This document shows, one piece after another, positions 21,501 through 27,405 of a stretch of DNA of 64,000 bases. Source of the stretch: Mycobacterium sp. 1164985.4 (GTDB lineage Bacteria > Actinomycetota > Actinomycetes > Mycobacteriales > Mycobacteriaceae). Below the pieces are notes generated by a model. It saw only the letters and a program-made list of their open reading frames with translations, did not search any database and was not told the DNA's origin. Where the stretch lies: assembly GCF_001668575.1 (NCBI RefSeq), contig NZ_LZMD01000014.1, positions 42,908 through 106,907 of the forward strand, in the 5' to 3' direction. A program made the position numbers and the translations under genes. Each line of letters begins with the position of its first letter. Within the stretch, counting starts at the first letter, position 1.

Positions 21501-22153
21501 TCCTCGGCAAGCAGCGACCGCGCCCTCTTGTATGCGCCCAACGCCTCGCCCTGCCGGCCGGCCCGGTAGAGCGCGAGCATCAGATGACCCCAACGGCGTT
21601 CTCGCAAGGGCGCTTCCGCGATCGCCGACTCGAGCTCCCCCACGATCTCCGCGGCCCGACCCGTCGCAAGAAGGGCGTCGGCCCGGTCCTCCACCAAGGC
21701 GGCGTGACCTTCGAGCCACCGAGTCTTCTCCGACGAACCGCGCGCGCTGTCAGGAAGTTCGGGCAGGCCGCGCCACAACGCGAGCGCTTGATCGAACAGG
21801 GCCACCGCGCGAGTCGGGTCACCGGCCGTGAGGGCCTTACGTCCGAGCTTCGCCGCCGTCTTGTAGTGGACGGCGTCGATCTCGGTGGTGCTCAGCGTCC
21901 ACCCCGTGCCCTCGGTCAGCACGAATCCGTCACCCAGCGCGCGGCGCAGCGACGAGATGTGGGTCTGCAAGGCCTTGGTCGCAGTCCGCGGCGGTTCGTC
22001 CCCCCACAAGAGGGCGACGAGGGCGTCGGCGGATACGACCGAACCGCCATGTAATCCGAGCATCGTGAGAATGGCCCGGGGCTTGGCACCGGGAATGGCG
22101 ACCGGCAGCCCGTACTGCCGGACCTGGAGAGGTCCCAGAACCCCCAGTTCCAC
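6590..22153 (-). CDS. Giant BTAD/cyclase/AAA regulator with 29 NTF2-like domains
   Basis: An uninterrupted reading frame of about 5,187 residues (roughly 570 kDa), counted from GTG 22153. Domains: 1-85 OmpR-type winged helix and 86-247 BTAD (SARP-like); 255-425 class III nucleotide cyclase with both metal Asp (D262 in LTDIEGST, D307 in GEGDATF) and the N-x3-R pair (N365, R369); about 450-800 AAA-type ATPase with Walker A GEPGVGKT at 480 and Walker B LILDD at 593; about 800-1265 helical, TPR-like; 1269-5187 tandem NTF2/SnoaL-like domains. The core resembles the mycobacterial cyclase/ATPase regulators; the tail of 14 A-B repeats is the oddity. GTG 22153 puts the winged helix at residue 4 and has a TACGCT -10 seven bases upstream, suggesting a leaderless mRNA; ATG 22201 and TTG 22252 are alternatives. 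It probably acts as an ATP-dependent, ligand-sensing transcription factor; the ligand and targets cannot be told. Confidence 0.9.
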   Translation of the reverse strand: MELGVLGPLQVRQYGLPVAIPGAKPRAILTMLGLHGGSVVSADALVALLWGDEPPRTATKALQTHISSLRRALGDGFVLTEGTGWTLSTTEIDAVHYKTAAKLGRKALTAGDPTRAVALFDQALALWRGLPELPDSARGSSEKTRWLEGHAALVEDRADALLATGRAAEIVGELESAIAEAPLRERRWGHLMLALYRAGRQGEALGAYKRARSLLAEELGVDPGPELRRLEGAIVAQDASLEVPQSQQLSTVTRAVTFLLTDIEGSTAAWEADADAMAVALARHDEIVEQVVTSRGGRLIKTRGEGDATFSVFDRPSAAAAAAIELQEAIGHEAWQLADPMRIRVALHTGEVEFRDGDYFGRAVNRAARLRSLAAGGQILCSGATAELVIDSLPDDVVLADLGTRRLRNLPRPEHVFELRLESVSVSAPPALDTPMERPALPAVLVGPGPFVGRGRELERLVAAWQSTLAAGTRAVLIAGEPGVGKTRLAGEWSRNAYDQGAVVLYGRCDEDLGAPYQPFAEALRAFVSGVDSNRLRNVRGIEALLPLIPGLADKLPDVAAPPRADPDTERYALFDAVVALLGAASATAPVVLILDDLHWAAKPTLLLLRHLLRFGEEARVQIVGTYRSTDLDRSHPLAAMLADLHRDGTATRLQLAGLDEGDVTAYVAEAGYDDEELGRALATVTGGNPFFLIEALRHVEESGGRWDPSTLPQGVREAVSRRLSRLSAETNKALAAAAVVGSRFAVTLVEQVVGEDLVDAFDEARKAGIVIEEPGGRYRFNHALVRQSLLAELPSVRRMRLHQRIAGTLEAEPGSDDELLAELAYHYFECAWAGNAAKAVEYCRRAADQAMSRVAYEGAAELYDRALHALEELDEELPDRDELQAELLIAHCEALLAAGDVTSAKHAVAQLRDVPVDSGRLGAWGVCFDGELSMLTDPERLDEIETAVSVAAEQLAALDDAAGEAKAHTVRAGCLARLGRIGDCETALDQALTAARRAHEHSRVNAVLAGAPLAALWGPNPVPRAGGRCLDVVRLLRITTGSPLVEATSTRCQAVLDAFRGRAAEGRRLIESARRTLTELGLRHALLEVDQFAGIIELVSDDAAAAEPYLRRAYEGFRRMGLDTDTADTAALLARACLALERDAEADELCSVSERLAGHGSKASIAWRSVRAQLLARAGDHDRAEEVAKEAVSRAAATDALVDHGDACLALATVMRIAGNTAGMRAAAEQAVALYDRKGAAALTERARKILGSHDAPRPNEVERPAAELTNECVEVGQRVVSAIQRKAWDEFESLFVPGTAVESRRRIVGFTLDDLPGGDWVHHSRRIFEASGNVRVTQSVIAVRGERLALSRLLVGSTDVSPGAPQDEFLQIYGIDDSGRVSLQVWFDADDLDAAIAELDTIHARAGADYERMPLQNAASRADDRFNAVCARKQWEQCSSLIAEDVRIEDRRRGLHTEFRGRAKLLAESQTIGDLGTESVTTQVLAVRGERLALLRALFLGQDTRPDGFRTEMLRVVEVDAHERILAIVVFDADDLAAAITELDARYSAGEAEPHAQTWSTVTELTAAFNRNDFSAVNCPSTDHRRLTRYAPGDLTRATLTQREFTPNLTTYIEVVHRLSERGAVIAHRSHGVAREGFEAEWRVINILLIDGHQLQRYELFDETDVDAALARFDQLSSPPTRVENAASRAHQRMQGYFANHDWDAAGDLMAEDITVDDRRRVVNTEVRRGREATMASMQAGAGLGARTIGSVVLATRGERLALLRTRYSGGGAQPEGYYAEDLSLVAISADGRICAAVIFDIDDFEAAIAELETRYVAGEAAPCARTWSVIAKGYAGLNHNQLAPTIPGWVNVDRRRFAPIAAGRLGAYIRVNQDETPDVSIYAEAVHRISELGAVVTRAVTGTSREGFYAEWREIDLLTVKGELLSRCEIFDEADLDVALAEFNGLSQSNPRLKNAASQAAERFRTFFVQRDWDALKVLLTDESLVEDRRQVVSSPLLRGRDDEIANLQAMADIGVTTVSSTVIALRGGRLALSRTRFSGADDFHADVLDVVEIDNEGRLVGYVCLDPDDFDAAFEELEARYMAGETASHARTWSMVGGVFASLARHEVPASTPNWQAMDHRRGTPLNYTDLRSVVAAIWDVTPDLQSHIEAVHRLGDHAALFTQVSHGTTAEGFPAEWRIVNLMTFDRSSASGCELFDEENLPAAIARFESLNRPQTQLENAASRAAEQFLAHFQADDWKAMQESFAENYFLDDRRRIISSGIRHGRDHAIEDVRAVVDVGLWAKLSMSTMATRGGRLVLLHLHAAGPDPGASQSDLLQVVEVDDDGRFSAVVVFDVNDIDAAFDELERRYLSGEAAAHAQAWSVIAGAYAAVLRHELPSTAPDWVNLDHRRVTSFAPNELVPFLEATWDVLESDIQIYVEAVHRLTDIGAVVTRVIKGTSREGFTAEWREIGLSTVDGDSINRSELFDEADIGAALARFDELNQPAVLTNTASEITDRYCATFGARDWAAMAETLADDVIADDRRRVVNAGVRHGRNVQLADSRAAAEVGGGQHVASTVLATRGERLVLSRVRTTNSNTPPGEVGAQMLGIVEIDADDRIAVTVCFDEEDVDAAFRELDARYLAGEAAAYAQTWSVISETFAAVSRGELPAVTPDCITLDHRHAVAFAPGELGSYTRAAHSSTADLRAHVEAVYRLDEHGAVVSYVAKGTSAQGFQAEWRGVSLSTVDKGLVNRNELFDEVDLDAALARFDELNRPAVPILENMASRAVDRFQTCFAARDWDAMAEVLADDVAAVDHRPVMGAGLRFGRALNIGDWQSVAEVGFTSITSTVIAIRGERLTLGRFLISTGDDTYHNDVLGIVETDASNRASTCLMFDVSDMDAALEELESRYLAGEAAAYARTWSVIVDVFSAVNTHKLPEFAPNWVNVDHRRSVAFAPGEMASYTNAAQADMPDAALYIEAVHQLNDLGAVVTYVARGTSTEGLQAERREVSLSTVNGGRVNRSELFDLADLDDALARFDELTRPAPRPVNAAYRMVERLWSRFDERDWTAIGELLAADIYAEDRRRIVNDGMRRGREAFVANMRAVAEVGTGDITSTLVATRGERLVLARIRSERFHTDVLNLVELDAGQQVMASTVVFDVEDWDVAFVELEKRYLAGEASGSAHTWSVIARGYAAANRGELASTSSTVVNIDHRRLPMINSGGLIPYLRDTFDKLANISTHVEAVHRVTPTGAVVTHVGSGTSPDGFDAEWRMINVLVVEGDVISRSELFDESDLDAALARFDELTAAAQKPTNAASRAADRFCECFGARDWDGMADTLAENVQTDDNRPLVGVGRRQGPRLNVADWQAVAGVGTRTLTSTVIALRGDRLALNRFRTSGRDQRPEAFHTEILAVVESDADGRIAACVMFDRDAIDAALQELDVRFGAGEGAPHRRTWTVLAKAFAAFNRHELPATTPDWVNTDHRSGTPIAPGQLFPYVRTSWELAPDITNYIEVVHRLADFGAVVTRVATGTSQDGFSAEWRVITLATFDGDLLSRVELFDETDLDAAIARFEGLNRLSARLTNTVTRLDERFRALFTKRDWNAMSQLLVDDLYHDDRRRVVGTGVLRGRDAGIENLRATADMGTTTLASTVLATRGQHLALTRVLLRGRNTRPDTYRTEALVLIESRTDDRIAAFVILDADDLDAAFAELDAHYLAGEAARYAQVWSGIADAYAKFNRHEVPGLSNWVTTDHRVRETFAGDDLLAYVRSGWDVTPNNKMYLECVHRLSDRGAVITHTAYGNSPDDFYAEWRMVALLTMSGPGGMNRCDLFEEADLDTAIAKFDELSGPARRPENEATRALARAWACFEARDWDATQLVMTEDFTSYDRRQVVNAGVRRGRITHIENMQSVGEVGFKNAGSVVIATRGEHLALCQSRFAADEMPRDEIAAEALMIVETDATNRLVSNTVFDLDDVDAAFAELDAKYAAGEAAACARTWTVVTQGYTALNRHEQFDRSWAFADHRKGTPFASTASAAAAHPDVWDVTPDLNAHIETVHRLSDTAVLVTSVVGATSHDGFQAEWRFLQLLTFAGESVERCELYDEDDLDFALARLDELDRSSPRLDNPAVRLRINVADAYNRRDTETFTAGAVGRYEDRRRGLRDEGLTDVKYAHAVLSETPTSWKVEVEAVAIRGDRLALTREAFLDYDDPTRPITVELVVLTDVADKQEDLQTIFFDPEDTDAAYAELETRYLAGEAVTFSRTWSAIAESYAMVNRREVPGTTPAWVDHRLVATIEADDLIANLRASWEIAPDIRFRIAAVHKLTGAGAVIHHVVEGHSEEGFPFEYQELAVVTVHGDRPDRFEMFDENDLDAAFARFDELSQESRIENAATRAWASVADAFNRRDLNGYLNLVSADRQIDDRRKGLQAVIAGPDQRAHVNLLFELAPRGSQMEVEPIAVRGTRLALVRTCWLDGTLSERPVTNELLAVTELGAEGLVDLIVAFDPDDITRALRELDSLYVAGEAAPYAHTWSLVIHTYDAFNRHELSSTTKGWVNIDHRPVVAAPGDVHAYVRESWQLASDISTRIEAVHRLTDIGAVFTHAETGTSRDGFTAEWREVTLLAFEGDAINRCEIFDEDDLDTALARFDELSRSTTRVENKATQLWERLADAFNHHDIDAFLALTSPNGCIDDRRKGLQAIHGPADRRKAAEALFESPLTWRTEIEQVATRGARLALARQIYRDTADESRPVTVDLLTVVEINVDDLMGDFVNFDCDDVDAAIEELETRYLAGEAAAHARTWSAIVDGYATFNRRELFRTTPDWVNIDHRRGGTSFGPGEQIDFVNATWDVVPKIHAHAEVVHRLDTLGAVVTQVVKATSHAGFDGEWRELVLLLIDGDAISRCEMFDEVEIHSALIRFEEINRPAGRLANAATRARANLSNAFNRRDLEGFCSFAAPDAHYEDRRKGLRDQGLIRQEFAPSMFSEAPASWQWTDEPVAIRGQRLVLCRDLFRERGTPDEPITVEGLSVTEVGDDGLICHSMFFDAEDLDAAMRELHARWIASGEVEHPEVIEAARHLAEVTNRHDWDELLALGEGAAYANHRQLSSPDIRSVADHMASIRAMASLVPDFWIEHSQVLMHSPARVLSDVVLKGTSTDGFAVELPLVMLTGFDSGRLTRLEVFDAEDRNQALLRFEELDAD
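6593..17899 (-). repeat. Fourteen tandem A-B repeats, about 807 bp each, inside the giant gene
   Basis: Measured at the conserved Asn codon of the NAASR-like motif that opens each unit, repeats begin at 17899, 17095, 16282, 15481, 14671, 13852, 13048, 12253, 11440, 10627, 9817, 9025, 8215 and 7402, with the last ending at 6593. The period is 792-819 bp and always a multiple of three. Each unit has an A half (D-D/E-R-R motif, then an ATRGERLAL-like strand, a D-x-DAA-x-ELE-x-RY helix and AGEA) and a B half (DHR motif, VHRL, GTS-x-GF-x-AEWR, ELFDE-x-DLDAALARFDEL). A and B share the DRR/DHRR and FD-x-x-DLDAA landmarks, so they look paralogous. One extra A-like domain precedes unit 1 (about 18349-17912). 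Units are divergent in DNA, so this is old amplification, not a recent slippage. Confidence 0.9.
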
Positions 22154-22286
22154 CTCTTGGAGCGTAATCACATTGCGATCGTCTGAGGGCCGATTCAACA
22201 TGCGGTCAAGAACCGGTAAAGAACTCGCTGACCTCGATCTTTGCGCTGTCAATGAATGACGGACGACGGTGTGGCAGGCTCGGCTC

Positions 22287-23423
22287 GTGGACCTGCCGAC
22301 ACCGGATCCCGCGCTGCCCCACCTCGCCGACGTCGTGCCGTCGGTCCTGGCGGCGATGGGCGCAGACGGCTTTCACAACAACCTTGGACTCTCCGATGAC
22401 CTCGCCGGGGCTTGCGTGCTGCTGATCGATGGGCTGGGCGCCGAACTTCTCGACCGCCACGCCGCCGATGCGCCCGCGATGGCGTCGCTGCGCGGTCGGG
22501 CGCTGACCGTGGGTTTCCCGTCGACCACCGCCGCGGGGATGGCGGCGGTCGGCACCGGCCGTCACTCCGGTCAGCACGGCTTCGTCGGCTATTCGTTTCG
22601 AGTGCCGGACGCCGGTGTCATCAACGCCCTACGGTGGCGGCCACACCCTTGGGGCCAGGACCTTCGCGACACGGTCGTGCCCGAACAGATGCAGCCCCTC
22701 CCGACCGCGTTCGAGCGGGCGACGTCGGCGGGCGTCGCCGTCAGCGTCATTTCCGGCGCCCAGTTCGCCGGCTCCGGCCTGACCCGCGCTGTGCTGCGTG
22801 GTGGGCGCTTCGTCGGCGTCCACGCGCTCGGTGACCTCGCCGCCGCGGTCCAGGCGACGGTGTCCGACCGCGGTTTCTGCTACGGCTACCACGCGGATCT
22901 CGACACGCTGGGGCATATATACGGCCCCGGATCGCCTCAATGGCGCTTGCAGCTGCGGCAAATCGACATTCTGATCGAGTCGGTAATCGAGGCTCTTCCG
23001 CCCGGCGGACTGCTAGCCGTGGTGGCCGACCACGGCATGGTCGAGGTCACCGATGCCGAAACGGTCGACGTCGATGCCACGCCCGCACTCCTAGCAGGGG
23101 TGCAGGCGATCGGCGGCGAGGCGCGGGCTCGACACCTCTATATAGACGACGGCTCGCGTGACGACGTCCTCACCGCATGGCGGGCGACGCTGGGCGATCG
23201 GGCATGGGTGCTCTCGCGCGACGAAGCCATTGACGCCGGCTGGTTTGGGCCGCAGGTCAGCGACGAGGTGCGGCCGAGGATCGGCGACGTGATAGCCGCC
23301 GCCCGCGGCTCGGCGGCGATCGTCCGGCGCACCGTCGAACCGATGGAATCGTCACTGGTCGGGCAGCACGGCTCGCTGACCTTCGCTGAACAGACGGTCC
23401 CGTTGCTGGTGGCGGTCGGCTGA
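22287..23423 (+). CDS. Alkaline phosphatase superfamily phosphodiesterase/pyrophosphatase
   Basis: A 378-residue protein of the nucleotide pyrophosphatase/phosphodiesterase branch of the alkaline phosphatase superfamily. Visible metal-binding landmarks are the Asp in LLIDGLGAELL, the Thr nucleophile region GFPSTTAAGMA, a YHADLDTLGHIYGPGS block and VADHGMVEV with Asp-His. No signal peptide is seen, so it is probably cytosolic. The start is taken as GTG 22287 (MDLPTPDP); GTG 22269 is an in-frame alternative. It is divergent from the giant regulator gene with a gap of about 130 bases and could be controlled from that region; this is an inference from position only. Confidence 0.85.
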   Translation: MDLPTPDPALPHLADVVPSVLAAMGADGFHNNLGLSDDLAGACVLLIDGLGAELLDRHAADAPAMASLRGRALTVGFPSTTAAGMAAVGTGRHSGQHGFVGYSFRVPDAGVINALRWRPHPWGQDLRDTVVPEQMQPLPTAFERATSAGVAVSVISGAQFAGSGLTRAVLRGGRFVGVHALGDLAAAVQATVSDRGFCYGYHADLDTLGHIYGPGSPQWRLQLRQIDILIESVIEALPPGGLLAVVADHGMVEVTDAETVDVDATPALLAGVQAIGGEARARHLYIDDGSRDDVLTAWRATLGDRAWVLSRDEAIDAGWFGPQVSDEVRPRIGDVIAAARGSAAIVRRTVEPMESSLVGQHGSLTFAEQTVPLLVAVG

Positions 23424-23676
23424 ACCGTACCTGCTTCACTGCTACTGGTTGCCGGGATAAGGGGAGTTACAAGGCATTTCAGATCTTGATCGGTCTGCGC
23501 TACGGCAATTCGATTGCTGCGTCAGCGAATTGGCCAGTGGCAATCGACGTTGCTGAGTTTTCTTGAAAAGCAATATTCTGCAATGCTATTCGTGAACTAC
23601 GCAATAGAAACCGCAGGCTGTGAACGCTGTCACAGAATTTGGCGGCGTTGCCGCGACGCTTGTAGCGTCCGACCGC
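23424..23676. other. Promoter-bearing intergenic region, relatively AT-rich
   Basis: No gene is seen. The stretch is noticeably more AT-rich than its surroundings (for example 23,560-23,610) and ends in a perfect Crp-type site and a -10-like element before the NlpC/P60 gene, so it reads as a long regulatory region. Confidence 0.5.
23619..23634 (+). promoter_or_regulatory. Crp-type site and promoter of the NlpC/P60 gene
   Basis: TGTGA-ACGCTG-TCACA at 23619-23634 is an exact match to the TGTGA-N6-TCACA consensus of Crp, which mycobacterial Crp (Rv3676 type) also recognises; flanking C and G extend the dyad to six bases per arm. A -10-like TAGCGT with a TGN extension lies at 23663-23668, eight bases before the ATG at 23677, so transcription may begin at the start codon. 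The site centre would then be near -50. Confidence 0.7.
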
Positions 23677-24279
23677 ATGTTTGCTATTGCCACGCTTTTG
23701 ACGCTTGTAAACCAAGTGTCCGGCACGCCGTACGTCTCCGGCGGCGACTCGCCGGCCGGTACGGACTGCTCGGGTCTGGTGTCTTGGGTGACGAATGCAG
23801 CCACCGGTCGGCCCGTCTATGGCGACCGGTTCAACACGGGAAACATCGAGAACGCACTGCTCGAGCGCGGGTTTCAGTACGGCACCCAGCCGGGTGCACT
23901 GGTGGTCGGCTGGAACAGCGGCCACACCGCGGCCACCCTGCCCGACGGCACGCCCGTCTCGTCCGGAGAGGGCGGCGGCGTGAAGGTCGGCGGTGGTGGT
24001 GCCTACCAGGGACAGTTCACCAAGCACATGTTCCTGCCGTTGCCGCCCGAGCAGCCCATGGCTCCCGGTGCGCCGTCCGCGCCGGTCGTGATGATGGCCG
24101 GCCACGAGCCCGCCGCCACGGCGGATCCGTTCGCACCGCCGCCGCCTCCGGCCGATCCGTTCGCGCCCCCGCCGCCTCCGGCTCCGGCTCCGCCACCGGC
24201 GAATCCGTTCGCGCCCCCGCCGCCGCCTCCGGCCGATCCGTTCGCGCCGCCGCCATCGGCACCTCTGCCTCCGGCCTGA
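23677..24279 (+). CDS. NlpC/P60-family cell-wall hydrolase with proline-rich tail
   Basis: A 200-residue protein with a single NlpC/P60-like catalytic domain: nucleophile Cys in GTDCSGLVSWV, His in SGHTAATLPDG. Proteins of this type cut peptide cross-links of peptidoglycan. Residues from about 135 on are a low-complexity tail with four copies of a PFAPPPP-type repeat, typical of cell-wall-spanning linkers. The N-terminus MFAIATLLTLVNQ is short and hydrophobic but not a clear signal peptide, so export is uncertain. ATG 23677 is preferred over GTG 23620, because that GTG lies inside the Crp site. Crp-type control suggests expression tied to cAMP, as is known for some mycobacterial resuscitation factors. 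Confidence 0.8.
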   Translation: MFAIATLLTLVNQVSGTPYVSGGDSPAGTDCSGLVSWVTNAATGRPVYGDRFNTGNIENALLERGFQYGTQPGALVVGWNSGHTAATLPDGTPVSSGEGGGVKVGGGGAYQGQFTKHMFLPLPPEQPMAPGAPSAPVVMMAGHEPAATADPFAPPPPPADPFAPPPPPAPAPPPANPFAPPPPPPADPFAPPPSAPLPPA

Positions 24280-24310
24280 GCGCGACCCGCGCCCGGATAA
24301 CCTCTGCGGC

Positions 24311-25057
24311 GTGATCGTGCTTCTTCCGCCCTCGGAAACCAAGCGGGTCGGCGGCGACGGGCCGCCGCTGCGCCTGGAGTCGCTCAGTTCGCCGGAGCTC
24401 GGGCCGCTGCGCATCGAACTCGTCGACGAGCTGGTGGACCTGGCCGCCGACCGGCCTGCCTGTCGGCGCGCCCTCGGGCTGTCCGCCTCGCAGGACGCGG
24501 AGATCGATCGAAACGCCGAGCTACGCAGCGCGCCGACGTTGCCCGCGATCAGTCGTTACACCGGTGTCCTCTACGACGCCTTGGACGTCGGGTCGCTGCA
24601 CGGCGCCGCTGCATCTCGTGCACGGTCGCGGTTGGCCATCGGCTCGGCGCTGTTCGGGCTGTTGCGCGCCGATGATCCGGTGCCGGCGTACCGGCTCTCG
24701 GCGACGTCGAAACTGCCGGGACGGCCGACACTGGCGGCGCGGTGGCGTCCACATCTGGAACGCGTGCTCGCCAAGTGGTCGGCCGACGAGCTCGTCGTGG
24801 ATCTCCGATCGAGTTCGTACGCGGCGCTCGGGCGGGTCCCCGACGCCGTCCGCGTCGACGTGGTCGCCGAGAAATCCGATGGTCGCCGCAGTGTGGTGAC
24901 CCACTTCAACAAAGCGCACAAGGGGCGACTCGCGCGCATCTTGGCGAGCACGCGATCCGAACCGGCCGATGCAGCGGCGGTTGCCACCGTGGCGCGGCGC
25001 GCCGGGATGCGGGTGGAACGTCGCGGAGACGAGCTGACCGTCGTCGTCGACGCCTGA
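24311..25057 (+). CDS. yaaA: Peroxide stress protein YaaA (UPF0246)
   Basis: A 248-residue member of the YaaA/DUF328 family, recognised by the N-terminal LLPPSETKR motif, the internal RYTGVLYDALD motif and the VDLRSSSY and HFNKAHKG blocks. In E. coli YaaA lowers free intracellular iron and so limits Fenton damage during H2O2 stress; the same role here is inferred by homology. It starts at GTG 24311, 31 bases after the NlpC/P60 stop, and converges on a secreted-protein gene. Confidence 0.9.
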   Translation: MIVLLPPSETKRVGGDGPPLRLESLSSPELGPLRIELVDELVDLAADRPACRRALGLSASQDAEIDRNAELRSAPTLPAISRYTGVLYDALDVGSLHGAAASRARSRLAIGSALFGLLRADDPVPAYRLSATSKLPGRPTLAARWRPHLERVLAKWSADELVVDLRSSSYAALGRVPDAVRVDVVAEKSDGRRSVVTHFNKAHKGRLARILASTRSEPADAAAVATVARRAGMRVERRGDELTVVVDA

Positions 25058-25066
25058 TCGAACGCG

Positions 25067-25555
25067 TCAGAGCTTGACGATCATGTCGCTGGTGTAGAAC
25101 TCCGCGGGATTTTGCGAGAACGGATCTGGACGGGTGATCCACACCCACACTCCCGTCGCACCCGGCTCGACGTTGTCGTGGAGGCTGACGGAGCCGTGCC
25201 CGACGCCGTCGGTCTGCAACGGCGCCATGACGACACCGGGGTCCCCGCCGAGGCAAGGCGCCGACGACGGCCGCGGAAGCTGGATGAGCCTGACGTCGTA
25301 GCGCATGTTGGGTATCGCCACATCGAGGTTGACGTTCGCGGTCACATCCGAGCCGTTCGTGCTCACGACGTTTGTGGCTCGCGCATAGCCGGTCGGTCCG
25401 TTGTAGTCGGTTTCGCTGTAATCGCAGCGCCGGGACACCTGGTTCATCGGCACGAACGTGTCCGCCCCCGCGATGCCGGCGCCGGTGAGAAGTCCGACGG
25501 GCGCCGCGGTCATGAAAGCGGCGGCCGAAGCCATTGATCGGATGGGTCGGCGCAT
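25067..25555 (-). CDS. Secreted protein, unknown function
   Basis: A 162-residue protein beginning at the ATG complementary to 25553-25555, with a clear signal peptide (basic MRRPIRS, hydrophobic core, cleavage near IAGADTF). The mature part is beta-rich, with two cysteines (RRCDYSET and SAPCLGGD) that may form a disulphide. It resembles no family I can name; short exported proteins ending with a GADTF-like junction are common in mycobacteria. It stands alone between yaaA and the acyl-CoA ligase gene. Confidence 0.75.
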   Translation of the reverse strand: MRRPIRSMASAAAFMTAAPVGLLTGAGIAGADTFVPMNQVSRRCDYSETDYNGPTGYARATNVVSTNGSDVTANVNLDVAIPNMRYDVRLIQLPRPSSAPCLGGDPGVVMAPLQTDGVGHGSVSLHDNVEPGATGVWVWITRPDPFSQNPAEFYTSDMIVKL

Positions 25556-25676
25556 GTCTTCATCCCCGTTCCTCGTCCGCGGCGGTGCATTGCTCCCACG
25601 GGATTGACGTTCGTCGCTACCGTAAACCACCCGTCACCCGCACCGGATCGGTTCGCCGGGTCTTCGGTGACGGCGA

Positions 25677-27308
25677 TCAGTCGCGATATTCGACGACGTC
25701 GTAAACGCCTTCCGCGTACCGCGCCCTGATGAGTTTCTTGTCGAACTTGCCGACGCTGGTCTTGGGCACCTCGTCGATGAAGGCCCAGCGTTCCGGCAAC
25801 CAGAACCGGGGCACGTTGTCGCCCAGATGGTTCCGTAACTCCTCCGGGGTAAGCGAGGCGTCACCGTCGACGACCACCGCCGCCAACGGCCGCTCCTGCC
25901 AACGCTCGTCGGGGACGGCGACGACCGCGGCCTCGAACACCCCGGGGTGGTCCATGATCCGCAGTTCCAACTCCACGGACGAGATCCATTCGCCACCGGA
26001 CTTGATGACGTCCTTGGCGCGATCGGTCAGCGTGATGAAACCCTGCGGGTCGATCCTGCCGACGTCGCCGGTGTGCAGCCAGCCGTCGTCAAATTTCGAC
26101 GGGTCGGCATTGCGGTAGTACGAGCCGGTGATCCAGGGGCCACGAATCTCGATCTCGCCCACTGCTTTCCCGTCGCTGGGCAGGACCGCGCCGTCGTCGT
26201 CGACGATGCGGATCTCGACGCCGCACATCGCGCGTCCCGCGGTGGCCCGCAACGTCCAGTGATCGGCGCCGGTCACCTCCGGCGGCGGGTTCGCGATCGC
26301 CGCCAGCGGGGAGGTTTCGGTCATACCCCAGCCCTGCCGGATCACCACGCCGAAGCGCTCCTGGTACTCCTTCATCATTGCCAACGGCACCGCCGATCCG
26401 CCGCAGCAGACGGTGCGCAGCGAGGAGATGTCCCGCTCCGGATTGGCATGCAGGTAGTTGAGCACGTCGTTCCAGATCGTCGGTACCGCCGCCGACATGG
26501 TCGGGCGGTGCCGCTCGATCATGTCGACCAGCGGAGCCGCCTGCAGATACCGATCCGGCAGCACCAGATCCGCGCCGGCCATCACGGCTGCATACGGCTG
26601 ACCCCACGCGTTCGCGTGGAACATGGGGACGACGGTCAACACGCGGTCACCGTCGACCAGCCCGATGCTGTTGCCGCTGCAGACAGCCATCGAGTGCAGA
26701 AACGCGGAGCGGTGACTGTAGACGACACCCTTCGGGTTGCCGGTCGTGCCGCTCGTGTAACACATTGCGGCGGCGCTTCTTTCGTCGAGAAGGGGCCAGT
26801 CGTAGTCGATCGGTTGTCCCGCGATCAGGTCGTCGTAACGAATGACCTCGGCACCCGCAGCGGCCAGTTCAGAGATGTCGCCCTCCCCCACCGCGACCAC
26901 GGTGTGCACGGTCGTCAGCTGCGGCAAAATCGGTGCGAACAACTCCGCGAGCGACATGTCCACCAGCACAACGGAATCCTCGGCCTGGTTGGCGATGAAC
27001 GCGACCTGCTCACCCGACAAACGGATGTTGAGGGTGTGCAGCACCGCGCCCATGCACGGCGCAGCGAAGTAGGCCTCCAAGTGCTCCTGGTTGTTCCACA
27101 TGAAGGTGGCGACGCGTTGATCCCCGGTGATGCCGATCCCGCGCAGCCCGTGGGCCAACTGAGCGACCCGGCTGCCGAGCTCGCCGTAGCTGATCTCGCG
27201 CGACGAGTCGCCGGTCGCGGTGATCACCTTGCGACCGGAGTGCCACGCCGAACCGTGTCGCAGGATCGTCGTCAGGGTGAGCGGAAAGTCCTGCATCGTG
27301 CTGTCCAT
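25677..27308 (-). CDS. Fatty-acid--CoA ligase (FadD family)
   Basis: A 543-residue AMP-forming acyl-CoA synthetase. The P-loop-like adenylate motif is [18 protein letters not shown], the acyl-adenylate motif is [11 protein letters not shown], and the C-terminal hinge and catalytic lysine region is [22 protein letters not shown]. Such enzymes activate free fatty acids to acyl-AMP and then acyl-CoA for oxidation or transfer to lipid synthases. Length and sequence fit medium/long-chain FadD enzymes; the exact FadD number is not assigned. Start ATG 27308 was chosen over earlier in-frame starts because the family normally begins at this point. It is divergent from a small membrane protein gene. 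Confidence 0.92.
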   Translation of the reverse strand: MDSTMQDFPLTLTTILRHGSAWHSGRKVITATGDSSREISYGELGSRVAQLAHGLRGIGITGDQRVATFMWNNQEHLEAYFAAPCMGAVLHTLNIRLSGEQVAFIANQAEDSVVLVDMSLAELFAPILPQLTTVHTVVAVGEGDISELAAAGAEVIRYDDLIAGQPIDYDWPLLDERSAAAMCYTSGTTGNPKGVVYSHRSAFLHSMAVCSGNSIGLVDGDRVLTVVPMFHANAWGQPYAAVMAGADLVLPDRYLQAAPLVDMIERHRPTMSAAVPTIWNDVLNYLHANPERDISSLRTVCCGGSAVPLAMMKEYQERFGVVIRQGWGMTETSPLAAIANPPPEVTGADHWTLRATAGRAMCGVEIRIVDDDGAVLPSDGKAVGEIEIRGPWITGSYYRNADPSKFDDGWLHTGDVGRIDPQGFITLTDRAKDVIKSGGEWISSVELELRIMDHPGVFEAAVVAVPDERWQERPLAAVVVDGDASLTPEELRNHLGDNVPRFWLPERWAFIDEVPKTSVGKFDKKLIRARYAEGVYDVVEYRD

Positions 27309-27405
27309 GGGCCTCTCCCTGCCGGCTGGCTCGATGACGCCATGATCGTCCATGTCCAGGCGTTTCGACGGGAAACCGCGCATCGCGTCGCTAGCATCTG
27401 CGGTC

